Shown piece after piece: positions 52,761 through 61,901 of a DNA stretch of 64,000 nt. The stretch is from the NCBI GenBank assembly GCA_024742495.1, contig JANSYJ010000006.1, positions 119,695 to 183,694 on the forward strand, written 5' to 3'. Position numbers and translations under genes: made by a program. Every line of letters begins with the position of its first letter. The stretch's first letter is position 1. Under the pieces are notes generated by a model. That model was not told the origin of the DNA and did not search any database. It saw only the letters and a list, made by a program, of their open reading frames with translations. The DNA comes from Bacteroidota bacterium (GTDB taxonomy: Bacteria > Bacteroidota > Bacteroidia > Flavobacteriales > Schleiferiaceae).

Positions 52761-54700
52761 GGATTCTCGCCACCATATTACTCTTAATTCCCAGCCTTTA
52801 TTTAGGCGCCCAAAAAGATAGCCTAGGAACTGAACCAATAGATAGCAATTGGCTTTGGTTTAGCGATAGTATGCTTACGGTGCTGGAAGAAGTAAACTTA
52901 GAATTCCAACGAATTGAAGGTGCTCGCGGCCATCGTATCGAGGAAGATATTGATGCTCGATCCTTTCAAGCCTTAAACCTTGCAGAAGGATTAAAGCAGA
53001 ACAGCGCCCTTTTTGTGCGCTCTAATGGATCAAATGGCGTGGCTACTTTAAGCGTACGTGGCACCTCTTCCAGTCAGAGTAAAGTGTACTGGAATGGCTT
53101 GGATATTACCCCACCAAATTTAGCCTTAATCGACCTCTCCTTATTGCAAAGCAAGCCTTGGGAAAGTTTAGAAATTGATTATGGCGCAGGTTCTCTTCCC
53201 TTAGGTTCTGGAAGTATTGGGGCGGCTTTAAACCTAAATACCCAATGGGAAGGGCGCGGCAAAAGGAAAGCCTTCTTGAGCTTAGGCAGAGGAAGCTTTG
53301 GTCGCCAAGAATATCAAGGATGGGCGGCTTATGGCAATGGGAAACTTAGGGCTCAAAGCAGTATGTCCTATAGTGGTATCAACAATGATTTTCAGTATCG
53401 CCTACCGGGCGAAAATCAGCGCTTGCGCAGCCAGGAAAATGCCGACTTTGATCAATTTCATGCCCAGCAAAGTTTAAACTACCGCATTAACGGCTATTCC
53501 TTTTTAAATACTAATGTTTGGTACAGCCGCACCGAACGTTCTCTGCCGAGGATACAGCTCAGTCAGAATGCCTTGTTCGATCGCATGACCGATGAAAATG
53601 TCTTTTGGAATAATGAATATCAAAGGCATTTTAAGGATCAAAAATTCATCTTTCAAAGTCAATTGGGCATGGTGGCCTCCTCCAATCGTTTTCAGATTGC
53701 GCTCCAGGATGAAATAGATCGCAATGATTTCCAATCCTTTCAAGGGCAATTGCGATTAAAAACTATGGAGGATAATTGGTTTAATGGAGAAATCGCCTGG
53801 CAGGGGCGCATGGATCAGGTACAATCCGATAATTACCTTCAAACCGAAAAACGATGGCAAAATGCCTTGTATGGCAATATGGGATTTGATTTGGGTAATC
53901 ATAACTCAGCAAAGCTCCAATTGCGCTCCGAAATTATTGACCGAGACTGGGCACCCCTAACGGGGAGCTTTACCTGGTATCCCTATTTTATAAAAGTTCC
54001 AAATTTTAGCCAGCACTTAAGCATTAGCCGCAATTACCGCGTGCCCGGCTTAAACGATATATATTGGCAAGAGCTTGGCAATCCTGATTTGGAACCGGAG
54101 GAAAGCTACCAATTAAACCTAGGTTTTGATTACCAATTGAATAAATCTGCATTTAGCATGCTCTGGGAATTGCACAGCTACTATATGTGGGTGGACAATT
54201 GGATTCAATGGGTTCCACAGAACAACATTTGGCGACCTTTAAATTTAAAAACCGTGCATAATTACGGTTTAGACTTTATTTGGAAGACGGGCTTAAACAG
54301 AGAAATTTGGGCCATTGAGGGAACTTTAAAATATCAGTTCTTACAAAGTGAGGTTCGTTCTAGCCTAAACCGACCCGAAAGCATTGGAAATCAAATTGCT
54401 TACAATCCCTCGCACAGTGTTTATTTTAATCCCAGCTTTAGGTATAAGCAAGCCCGTTTAAGCTATAATCTCAATTACACCGATCGCGTGTTTATCGATG
54501 AGGCCAACCAATATTATATGCCCGGCTATCTCTTGCAAGATTTACAATTTAGCTATCGACATTATCTAAACAAGCATAGCTTAGTTTTCAACTTCAGTCT
54601 GCATAATTTAGGGGATATCGATTATCAAGTAATCGCCTGGCGACCAGAAGCGGGAATTCATTATCGAATAGGTTTACAATGGTTCTTCAGCGAAAAATAG
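52757..54700 (+). CDS. btuB: BtuB-like TonB-dependent receptor
   Basis: A 647-residue outer-membrane receptor. The start codon is TTG at 52757, overlapping the preceding TGA (TTGA), followed by a signal peptide (LATILLLIPSLYLGAQ). The plug domain shows ALFVRSNGSNGVATLSVRGT, VYWNGLDITPPN and GAGSLPLGSGSIGAALNL. The barrel follows to the terminal strand HYRIGLQWFFSEK, which ends in an aromatic-containing segment. It lacks the carboxypeptidase-like N-terminal extension and SusD partner of glycan receptors. The length and compact plug fit BtuB-type receptors, and control by the cobalamin riboswitch makes vitamin B12 the likely substrate. Confidence 0.85.
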   Translation: MRILATILLLIPSLYLGAQKDSLGTEPIDSNWLWFSDSMLTVLEEVNLEFQRIEGARGHRIEEDIDARSFQALNLAEGLKQNSALFVRSNGSNGVATLSVRGTSSSQSKVYWNGLDITPPNLALIDLSLLQSKPWESLEIDYGAGSLPLGSGSIGAALNLNTQWEGRGKRKAFLSLGRGSFGRQEYQGWAAYGNGKLRAQSSMSYSGINNDFQYRLPGENQRLRSQENADFDQFHAQQSLNYRINGYSFLNTNVWYSRTERSLPRIQLSQNALFDRMTDENVFWNNEYQRHFKDQKFIFQSQLGMVASSNRFQIALQDEIDRNDFQSFQGQLRLKTMEDNWFNGEIAWQGRMDQVQSDNYLQTEKRWQNALYGNMGFDLGNHNSAKLQLRSEIIDRDWAPLTGSFTWYPYFIKVPNFSQHLSISRNYRVPGLNDIYWQELGNPDLEPEESYQLNLGFDYQLNKSAFSMLWELHSYYMWVDNWIQWVPQNNIWRPLNLKTVHNYGLDFIWKTGLNREIWAIEGTLKYQFLQSEVRSSLNRPESIGNQIAYNPSHSVYFNPSFRYKQARLSYNLNYTDRVFIDEANQYYMPGYLLQDLQFSYRHYLNKHSLVFNFSLHNLGDIDYQVIAWRPEAGIHYRIGLQWFFSEK

Positions 54701-55680
54701 CATTTTATGTCCTCCTCGTTCTAGGACTCGCTTCCTGCAACAAGGAATTTGGTCCTCAGTCTGTTAGTGGCAATATTGTAGTCCCCGATTCTAGCCTCGC
54801 TATTATAGTAAATGAGGGGAACTTTCAATGGGGCAATGCCAGTTTAGGGCAGTTTGACCCCGATAATTCTACCTATCAAGATGGAATTTTTAGAAGCGCT
54901 AATGATCGTCCCCTTGGTGATGTCATTCAAGAGGCTCATCAAATTAGGGATCACTTTTATTTAGTGATGAATGGCAGTAATGAATTAGTCATTTGTGATC
55001 GGAACTGGCAACAATTAAAATCCGTAGCCGGACTAGGTGCTCCTAAAAATCTTTGGTTTTGGAATCAAAGTCTTTGGATGACGGATTTATTTCAGCCCCA
55101 GCTGCAGCAATTTGATTTAGATGGCAACCTAATAGCAACTTTTGACCTCAGCCAAAATCCATCGCAAATTTTACATTGGCAAGATCAATTGATTATTGCT
55201 TTTCCAAAAAAGCTACAGCGGCTAAATACTGCTAGCAATAAATTTGAAGATTTAAGTCAATTTAACAACGAACTGCAAGCGATTCTTGAATTAGACCAAG
55301 GTCTTGTTCTCGCTTTTGATAATGCGCGTATCGAGTATTGGGCGAACCCCGATTCAGCACGGGAATTGATTAGTACTAAATCTATTTTGCCGAATGCTTT
55401 AAGTGCAGATCCAAGCACCAATAGCTTTTTTAGTTTTGATGGCGATAGTCTTTATGCGCACACTAGGGATAGGTCCTATGAAGCTTCAGCTCTGCTGGCC
55501 CTAAAAACGGAAAACTATTATGGTTTAGATTTTCATCCCGAAACCAAGAGTCTTTATTTATTTGATGCCAAAAGCTATGTGCAGCCCCATCGTGTTGTGC
55601 GCATTGATGCTAGTACGGGAACCATATTAGATGACTTTAGCGCCGGCGCATTGCCCAATGGATTACTGAAGCGCTGGTAG
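54679..55680 (+). CDS. beta-propeller surface lipoprotein (BtuG-like candidate)
   Basis: A 333-residue lipoprotein with signal VLQRKIAFYVLLVLGLASCN (Cys20). The body is a seven-bladed-propeller-like set of strands (NEGNFQWGNASLGQFDP, LVICDRNWQQLKSVAGLGAP, LWMTDLFQPQLQQFDLDG, LVLAFDNARIEYW), as in the DUF5074/YncE group. The Bacteroides protein BtuG, a propeller lipoprotein that binds B12 tightly at the cell surface next to BtuB, is the best-known comparable case. It overlaps the receptor gene by 22 bases and is the last gene of the riboswitch operon, so a BtuG-like role is likely. Confidence 0.85.
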   Translation: MVLQRKIAFYVLLVLGLASCNKEFGPQSVSGNIVVPDSSLAIIVNEGNFQWGNASLGQFDPDNSTYQDGIFRSANDRPLGDVIQEAHQIRDHFYLVMNGSNELVICDRNWQQLKSVAGLGAPKNLWFWNQSLWMTDLFQPQLQQFDLDGNLIATFDLSQNPSQILHWQDQLIIAFPKKLQRLNTASNKFEDLSQFNNELQAILELDQGLVLAFDNARIEYWANPDSARELISTKSILPNALSADPSTNSFFSFDGDSLYAHTRDRSYEASALLALKTENYYGLDFHPETKSLYLFDAKSYVQPHRVVRIDASTGTILDDFSAGALPNGLLKRW

Positions 55681-55701
55681 CCAAAATTGGTTCTACTTGA
55701 A

Positions 55702-56115
55702 TTAGGCTTGAAACAATTGGCTAGGATCCTTAAAGGCCTTAATCTCCAGGGCATTTCCAGAAGGATCATAAAAAAACATGGTTGCTTGTTCCCCGGTCTG
55801 GCCTGCGAATCGAATATAAGGTTCTATAACAAAATCGATTTTGGCGGCTATCAATTTATCTTTAAAAAGATGCCAATCCTCCCAGTCTAATACCAATCCG
55901 AAATGCGGAACCGGCACCGATTTTCCATCTACCGGGTTTTCGCTTATCCTGTTTTGCCCCGGACTTAGATGCAATACCAATTGATGTCCAAAAAAATCCA
56001 GATCCACCCAATGGTCAGAAGACCTTCCCTCCTTAAAGCCTAAGGTGCTATTATAAAAGTGACGTGTTTCTTGAAGTTCTTCTACGGGAATGGCTAAATG
56101 AAATGGATTGGGCAT
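55702..56115 (-). CDS. VOC family (glyoxalase/dioxygenase-like) protein
   Basis: A 137-residue vicinal oxygen chelate protein with two beta-alpha-beta-beta-beta modules. The first has FHLAIPVEELQETRHFYNST and the second has HFGLVLDWEDWHLFKDKLIA, with QATMFFYDPSGNALEIKAF at the end. The metal ligands are His (FHLAIPV), His (PHFGLVL) and Glu (ALEIKAF). The start is the ATG at 56113-56115, which matches the first strand; the longer option at 56154 adds unlikely residues. The substrate is not identifiable. It is convergent with the B12 operon. Confidence 0.88.
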   Translation of the reverse strand: MPNPFHLAIPVEELQETRHFYNSTLGFKEGRSSDHWVDLDFFGHQLVLHLSPGQNRISENPVDGKSVPVPHFGLVLDWEDWHLFKDKLIAAKIDFVIEPYIRFAGQTGEQATMFFYDPSGNALEIKAFKDPSQLFQA

Positions 56116-56277
56116 GAGTGGAAATTTTTTCGAAAATAAGCTTTCATCCTTCAAGCTCTAATTTTAGGTAGTGCTATTTTGAATCCCACAAAAAAATTGA
56201 AATTGATGCTAAGCTAGCTTGCGCAAAAGGCAAAACTCTATTTTAGCCTTAAGCTGTCCCCCTAATTTTTAGCTTTC

Positions 56278-57192
56278 ATGAAAACTTGTCTCCGTCCCCT
56301 GGCAATTATCCTTCTCCTCCCCTTTATCGCCACTGCACAAGCATCGCTTTCGGCAGGCTACAAAGCTATTGAAACCGATAGCAGCTATGAGCACTTGGCT
56401 TGGGGCATTGAACCTCATGATAAGCTCTATCATTTTGCGGCTTTTGTAAGTTCCTTCGACACCGAAGATGATAATAATGGTGATGGTAGTTTAGATCGCT
56501 GGGGCATCCCCGAATGGGTAGCCTATGAAGTTAAGAAAAAGGGAAGCCTAGAGGTAGAACATTACAATAGGCCAAAATGGATGACGGTGGACTCCTTGCA
56601 CGAATTAAATTTAATTCCCAAGGATGCTTCCTATCACGTGAAAGGCACTAGAGATTTAAAGGAGGTAAAAGGTTCCTATCGTTTTGTGAGGGGGCATTTA
56701 TGTCCGAAAGAAACCGCCGACCGCATTAGCATGGCAGCAGGTTGGAATACCCATACTTTTCTAAACGCCCTACCTCAACTGCAATGGCAAAATAATGGTC
56801 CATGGAAGAAACTCGAAGCGGATATACTCAAATGGGCCGACACTTACGAGCGCGTGTGGGTTATTACCGGTCCGGTTTTCTTTAGTCAAAACCCCAGCTT
56901 GTGGCTAGGACAAGAAGGCGAAGTTAAAGTAGCAGTACCCGATGCGATATTTAAAATTGTAATTCGGGCTTCTGAAGGAGCAACGGGAGTAGAATGTCTC
57001 AGCTTTATCATTCCCAATATCCTGCCCAAGTCTAAATCCTATCCAGAGTATTTATGCTCCATGGGCTACCTTTCGGAAAGAACAGGACTCACTTTTTTAA
57101 GCAAGCTCCCCCTGGAACTTAGAAATATTGAATATTCAAAATATCAAGATTTGAGCATTAACGAAAAGAAAGCCCAGGTTGACACTTGGTAA
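56278..57192 (+). CDS. secreted DNA/RNA non-specific endonuclease
   Basis: A 304-residue exported nuclease with a signal peptide (LRPLAIILLLPFIATAQA). The NUC/His-Me finger domain has FVRGHLCPKETADR, where His140 corresponds to the general base of the DRGH motif (the Asp is Val here). The metal-binding Asn lies in NALPQLQWQNNGPWKKLE, and VWVITGPVFF is the next core strand. It probably degrades extracellular nucleic acid as a nutrient. The gene ends 12 bases before the convergent regulator gene. Confidence 0.88.
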   Translation: MKTCLRPLAIILLLPFIATAQASLSAGYKAIETDSSYEHLAWGIEPHDKLYHFAAFVSSFDTEDDNNGDGSLDRWGIPEWVAYEVKKKGSLEVEHYNRPKWMTVDSLHELNLIPKDASYHVKGTRDLKEVKGSYRFVRGHLCPKETADRISMAAGWNTHTFLNALPQLQWQNNGPWKKLEADILKWADTYERVWVITGPVFFSQNPSLWLGQEGEVKVAVPDAIFKIVIRASEGATGVECLSFIIPNILPKSKSYPEYLCSMGYLSERTGLTFLSKLPLELRNIEYSKYQDLSINEKKAQVDTW

Positions 57193-57204
57193 ATTTCTTT
57201 TGTT

Positions 57205-60108
57205 TTAGGAGTAGTCGGATGGGTTTTTACCAAAGCGCTTAAAATAGCTTCTCGAAAAACTACGTGTTTCGCTGTAGCCGGCTTGGGCGGCGATATTCTT
57301 AATAGATGGATTAATCGAAGTTTCCAGAAGCATTCGTCCATGATCCAGCCTCATATCCCTCAAATATTGTTTGGGAGTAAGTCCTACCAATCGCTTTAAT
57401 TTACGCTGTAAACTCGACTCGCTCATAGAGAAATCTGCGGCAATGTTTGGCACCTTTAGACTGGAATCATTAAAGCGTTCGCGCAAATAGGCCTCAAATT
57501 CATTTAACCATGCCTGATCTTCCGCTGCTATCTTGCTATGATTGCCAAGCTCTAAATCATTTGGCTTTTGTGAATCCTGTTCATCTTGTACTAATTCCTC
57601 CGTCTCCCGCCTAACTTTGGAGCGATTGATAAGGTTTTGAACCCGCACTAAAAGCTCATGCTCCTCAAAGGGTTTGGTCATATAATCATCTACGCCAAAT
57701 CGCAAGGAATTGAGACGTGTTTCCTTATCTGTTCGCGCGGTAAGCATCAGTATTGGTATTGGCTCCGTTTTATTCGATTTTTTCAAGTTCTTCACTAGTT
57801 CGTGCCCATTCATTATGGGCATCATTAGATCGGTAATAATTAAGTCGATACTTGAATCCTCAGCCAGGAAATCTAAAGCCACCTGACCATTTTCGGCAAT
57901 GCTAATATTGAAATCATCATTCAGTACAAAGTCAATGTATTGCTGCAAGTCAACATTATCTTCTACCAATAACAGTCTCGGTTTACTGTGGTCCACTTCC
58001 TTTGCAGGCAGTTGCGCAGTACTTTCATTCTCTTCTAGATCCTCAATAGTAGCCTGCTCATTTGCCAAGGGTGGCACCCTTTTAGTTTTTAAGGAAAGCT
58101 TAAAGCTCGATCCTTTGCCAATCGCACTTTGAACCTCTACTTTACCGTCCATCAATTCGGCATATTCCGCACAAAGCGCTAAACCAATTCCTGTTCCACC
58201 GATCTTGTTCTTGGCGGGGTCGGTGCTTTGGAAGTAGCGTTCAAAAATTCGTTGCTGATCCTCTTCTGAAATACCCATGCCTGTATCAACCACTTTTAGT
58301 ACTAAAAGGTCATTTTCTATGAGCTGTAAGCTCAGCTTAATCTGTCCTCCAGAGGGGGTGAATTTAAAGGCATTGGAAAGCAAATTGTACAGGATTTGAC
58401 GGGTTTTTTCAGCATCCAGCTCAACCCAAATATTTTCATCAACATTTAGTTCGAACTGATAGTCCACCTTCTTTTGGCTCGCCAAGGAATCGAACTGCGT
58501 AAGGTAATTTTGAAAATACGATTTAAGCGCCACTGAACTTGGTTCTAGCTTTAGATTCTGATTCTCCAATTTACCAAAATCCAGTATTAAGGTCACCAAT
58601 GATTTTAGTTGATCTACACTTTTCTTGGCAGTTTGTACAAGCTGACTTTGCTTGGGGTTTAAGGATTCATCTTGACTTAAGCGACTAACAGGGCCTAAGA
58701 GTAAGGTAAGCGGCGTTCTTAGTTCGTGACTGATATTTGCGAAAAACTGGGCTTTTAATTTATCCGTAGCCTTTAGCTTATCACTTTGTTGTTTAATAAC
58801 ACTATTTTGAGTTTGAAGCTCCATAGCAGCGCGGCGGTTATAGCGAAAAGCCCAAAAAAACAAGGCGGCAAGTACAACAGCCGCAACCGTAACCACCGAT
58901 ACTAATTTAAAGCGGGTTTCGCTTAGGCTCAAGGCCAACTCCTTTTCCGTTTTTAACTGCGTAAGCTGCTTCTTCTCCAGTTCTAAATAATACTTTTCGG
59001 CATTAAAGCTGCTATTACGGCTGGTCAAAAGAGAGTCATAATACAAACTGGTCTTTAAACTTTCATAGGCCCTTTTATAGTCCTTTTGCTTAAGGGCCAA
59101 TTCATTTAATAATAAGTAATTTACGCTAAGCCTATCGTACAAATTAATTGGGCTGGCCCTTTCTTCTGCCCGCTTCAGGTAATCCATTGCCAAGTCTAGG
59201 CTATCCTCTTGTATGGCGAATTTGGCTAGTTTTTGTAAGGATTCTATTTCTGTCCATTTATCCGGGACGATCCGGCTGTAATACACCCCATCCTTCAAGG
59301 CTTTTTTCGCAGCAATTATATCTCCCTGAGCGATATACAGGCGGGCAAAATCCGTCGCCACTCGAATCATTTTGGAATTGACATAAGCAGTATCATCGAT
59401 CTTTTGAATGTAATTTTCAACAAGGATGATATTTTGTTCTAATTGTTCCAGGGAGTCAACCCGCAGCAGCATTTGGTTTAGCTCCTGCATCATAAAAAGG
59501 GCTAAACCCGTTCTTTCTTCCTCAAGCGCATCTTGGATTAATGCTCTAAACTCCGTGAGTAATTCTGCGCTTGGTCTAACTGAGAAATGGGTAGTGATGC
59601 GATAGGTCATCCCTTTTATATAGGCGCCATTATCGTTCTCAGCTTTAGCTATGGCCAGTGAGCTATCTAAATGTCGGTTTGACCTTGCCTTTAAATTAAC
59701 GGCATCATAAAAACGGTAAACATCTTCATGAAAATCCGCGACCTGCATTGGTTTCCCATGAACCTTTAGTACCTCTATGGCCTGCAAGCTAAGACCTATG
59801 GCCGCGGGAATATCAAAAGTATCTTCCAGGGCTCTAACTAAGCGATAATAGTTTTCAAACAAACAATTCGGCTCCTCATCGCAGGCATCCCAAATTTGCT
59901 TTCTTATTAGACCCAGGGCCGAATCGAGCTCGTAAGTCTTAAGCTGAGCAATACTTCTGCGCACTTGCTGCTCGCTGGAAATTTGTCCCTTCATGGTCCA
60001 AAAACTAAGCAAGAAGGGCAGGCTTAAAAGTATCTTTAAACTAAGCCTTAAACTATAAAGTGTTGATAGCGCACTTGGGCTATAATTGGGTCTATCGCCT
60101 AAATTCAA
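57205..60108 (-). CDS. hybrid two-component sensor/regulator with AraC output
   Basis: A 967-residue one-protein phosphorelay. From the N-terminus it has a signal or first helix (about residues 24-38), TPR-like sensor repeats (40-390), a transmembrane helix (about 395-415), HisKA with ANISHELRTPLTLLLGP (His461), HATPase with GGTGIGLALCAEYAELM (about 560-670), a receiver domain with LIITDLMMPIMNG (Asp760) and TKPFEEHE, and a C-terminal AraC-type helix-turn-helix (NIAADFSMSESSLQRKLKRL). Unlike the glycan HTCS proteins it lacks a Reg_prop propeller and uses TPR instead, so the signal is probably peptide or protein-derived. The target genes cannot be read from the sequence. Confidence 0.93.
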   Translation of the reverse strand: MNLGDRPNYSPSALSTLYSLRLSLKILLSLPFLLSFWTMKGQISSEQQVRRSIAQLKTYELDSALGLIRKQIWDACDEEPNCLFENYYRLVRALEDTFDIPAAIGLSLQAIEVLKVHGKPMQVADFHEDVYRFYDAVNLKARSNRHLDSSLAIAKAENDNGAYIKGMTYRITTHFSVRPSAELLTEFRALIQDALEEERTGLALFMMQELNQMLLRVDSLEQLEQNIILVENYIQKIDDTAYVNSKMIRVATDFARLYIAQGDIIAAKKALKDGVYYSRIVPDKWTEIESLQKLAKFAIQEDSLDLAMDYLKRAEERASPINLYDRLSVNYLLLNELALKQKDYKRAYESLKTSLYYDSLLTSRNSSFNAEKYYLELEKKQLTQLKTEKELALSLSETRFKLVSVVTVAAVVLAALFFWAFRYNRRAAMELQTQNSVIKQQSDKLKATDKLKAQFFANISHELRTPLTLLLGPVSRLSQDESLNPKQSQLVQTAKKSVDQLKSLVTLILDFGKLENQNLKLEPSSVALKSYFQNYLTQFDSLASQKKVDYQFELNVDENIWVELDAEKTRQILYNLLSNAFKFTPSGGQIKLSLQLIENDLLVLKVVDTGMGISEEDQQRIFERYFQSTDPAKNKIGGTGIGLALCAEYAELMDGKVEVQSAIGKGSSFKLSLKTKRVPPLANEQATIEDLEENESTAQLPAKEVDHSKPRLLLVEDNVDLQQYIDFVLNDDFNISIAENGQVALDFLAEDSSIDLIITDLMMPIMNGHELVKNLKKSNKTEPIPILMLTARTDKETRLNSLRFGVDDYMTKPFEEHELLVRVQNLINRSKVRRETEELVQDEQDSQKPNDLELGNHSKIAAEDQAWLNEFEAYLRERFNDSSLKVPNIAADFSMSESSLQRKLKRLVGLTPKQYLRDMRLDHGRMLLETSINPSIKNIAAQAGYSETRSFSRSYFKRFGKNPSDYS

Positions 60109-60412
60109 ATGATGAAGGGGAATTTAAAGTGATCCTTTTAAACTTGGAATCACCGCAATGGGCCACGAAGTTATGAATTTTAACAGGCTTGCCATTTGAG
60201 GCATTGGGCTTTGAGCTTTGGGCTTTAAAAAATGTACAAGGCTCCTTTTTTTATGTCCGACACTTAGAATTAATAAAATGGAAGGAATATTTTAACAAAA
60301 GACAACATAGTTATACATCCTTGCAACATAGATAGTCTTCTTCAGGAAGCTCGCTCAATACCTTTGACTTGTTCTTAGATCCTAGTAATCAATCTTCTAA
60401 ACAAGTCTTATT
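60109..60412. other. intergenic region with a promoter box
   Basis: A 304-base stretch between the divergent regulator gene and the hydrolase gene. It contains an AT-rich middle and a short imperfect repeat around 60198-60225 (GGGCTTTGAGCTTTGGGCTTT). A TACCTTTG -7 box lies at 60359-60366, which would give the hydrolase mRNA a leader of about 40 bases. I see no ORF with protein-like features, no tRNA and no riboswitch pattern. Confidence 0.5.
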
Positions 60413-61594
60413 ATGAAAAGTCTCAAAACCCTCCTCTCGCTTATCCTCTTACTACTTTCATTAGTTCAAGTAAAAGCCGGAGATACCATATACTATCACA
60501 GCATAGCAGTAGATAGCATTTACAACCCAGGATTTAATCCTGAGTTTAGTTTTTACCTTCCACAAGATGTGGACTCCATTCGCGGTGTTTACTATTACAT
60601 TGACGGTGTTTGGGGCAGTTCTGTCCCTATGGCAGAAGATAGCGCATATCAGGCCTTAGCAAACAAGCATCATTTTATAATTATGGGCTGTAAAATGCAT
60701 CCTCGCATGGCGCTTGAGGCGCATATTTGGAGCGGGCCGGCTAGCATTGCAGCCCTCGACAGCCTCAGTATTTTGCTCAATAAACCCTTTATTGGCGATT
60801 TGCCCTTCTTTTTAGAGGGTTATTCCTTGGGTGGACAATTTGCTTGGCATTTCGCGAGAACCTATCCCCAAAGAACCATTGCTTACATTACCATGAAGGG
60901 TGGTCGTCACCGCACAGATCCAACAAATTCTGCCATACGAGGCATCCCTTCTTTATGGTTTAAGGGAGAGTTTGATGCCAATTATCGCAAGGACAATATG
61001 GACTTCATTTTTCGCCAAGAACGGGAAAATGGTTCTGCCCGAATGGCCTTACTTGAACATCAAGGAATGTCCCATGATCCCGTTTTAGACACTGCTTTGA
61101 TCAATCAATTCTTCCGCTCTTGTATACGTTTAAGGCTTTCTTCAAACAGCAATGTACTTCAGCCTCTAGACCTTAAAGATGGTTTTGTAATGCATAATAA
61201 TCTATTAAGCATTGCCAGCGACACCTGCGCCCCATTTGCAAGTGACAAACATTCTTGGTTTCCCGATAGCCTTGTCGCTAAGGAGGCGCAGCGTTTTGCC
61301 TCTTTGGGATATACCACGGTTCACCATCGATGTACCAATAGCATTGGCTTTGAAACCGAGGATAAATCTCCGGAATTCAGCTTTTTCCCTAACCCTTTTA
61401 AGGATCAGTTACAGCTCAGTTTTAACGGAAGTTTTATGTATGAAATACGCGACCTACAGGGGAAGCTCAAGCGCAAGGGTGTTTGTGAAAGGGGCGACAT
61501 CAGCTTAAATCTTCAATCACTAAGCAGCGGTACCTATTTACTGATTGTGCGAAGTGAACAAGTGCACGTTCAGGAAAAGTTGATGAAGATATAG
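60413..61594 (+). CDS. T9SS-secreted alpha/beta hydrolase
   Basis: A 393-residue exported protein with signal SLKTLLSLILLLLSLVQVKA. The catalytic part (about residues 40-240) is alpha/beta-hydrolase-like: the nucleophile elbow is GYSLGGQFAW, preceded by YYIDGVWGSS, and the putative His lies in LLEHQGMSHDP. It resembles the polyhydroxyalkanoate- or feruloyl-esterase-like secreted hydrolases. The C-terminus is a T9SS type A domain (PEFSFFPNPFKDQLQLSF, ending EKLMKI). It is therefore exposed on the surface; the substrate is not known. The hybrid regulator encoded divergently may control it. Confidence 0.83.
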   Translation: MKSLKTLLSLILLLLSLVQVKAGDTIYYHSIAVDSIYNPGFNPEFSFYLPQDVDSIRGVYYYIDGVWGSSVPMAEDSAYQALANKHHFIIMGCKMHPRMALEAHIWSGPASIAALDSLSILLNKPFIGDLPFFLEGYSLGGQFAWHFARTYPQRTIAYITMKGGRHRTDPTNSAIRGIPSLWFKGEFDANYRKDNMDFIFRQERENGSARMALLEHQGMSHDPVLDTALINQFFRSCIRLRLSSNSNVLQPLDLKDGFVMHNNLLSIASDTCAPFASDKHSWFPDSLVAKEAQRFASLGYTTVHHRCTNSIGFETEDKSPEFSFFPNPFKDQLQLSFNGSFMYEIRDLQGKLKRKGVCERGDISLNLQSLSSGTYLLIVRSEQVHVQEKLMKI

Positions 61595-61901
61595 GCTGCC
61601 GAAGCATCAGCACTAAAAATGCAGCGATCGGAGTAAGATAAGCTTCGATTTTGCTAGGAGTGACAAGGTCAATGCGGTCATCAGCCAGACGCAAAAGATT
61701 ATAAATCATTGGATGGAAGACTATAACAAGGCCTTTGGCATTCTTCTGAAGGGAACATATTAGAATAAGAGTTTAAGCGGAAAGGTAATTGCTGAAATTG
61801 ATAATTTAGACTTGTTGGAAAGATGGGGGGCTTAAAGAGTAATTAAGGGCGCAGGATTAGCCTTATTGATATCATTATATGTCAAAATAAATCCACGCTG
61901 T
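61595..61901 (+). other. gene-free stretch with a possible transposase tail
   Basis: A 307-base stretch after the hydrolase gene with no complete gene. One frame is open from 61617 to the TAG at 61761-61763 and reads KIINHWMEDYNKAFGILLKG near its end. The NHWMEDYNKA part resembles the end of IS3/IS481-type transposases (usually DYNxxRPH), after which the similarity stops. It may be the worn-out end of an insertion sequence, but the match is short. Nothing else was recognised. Confidence 0.3.
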
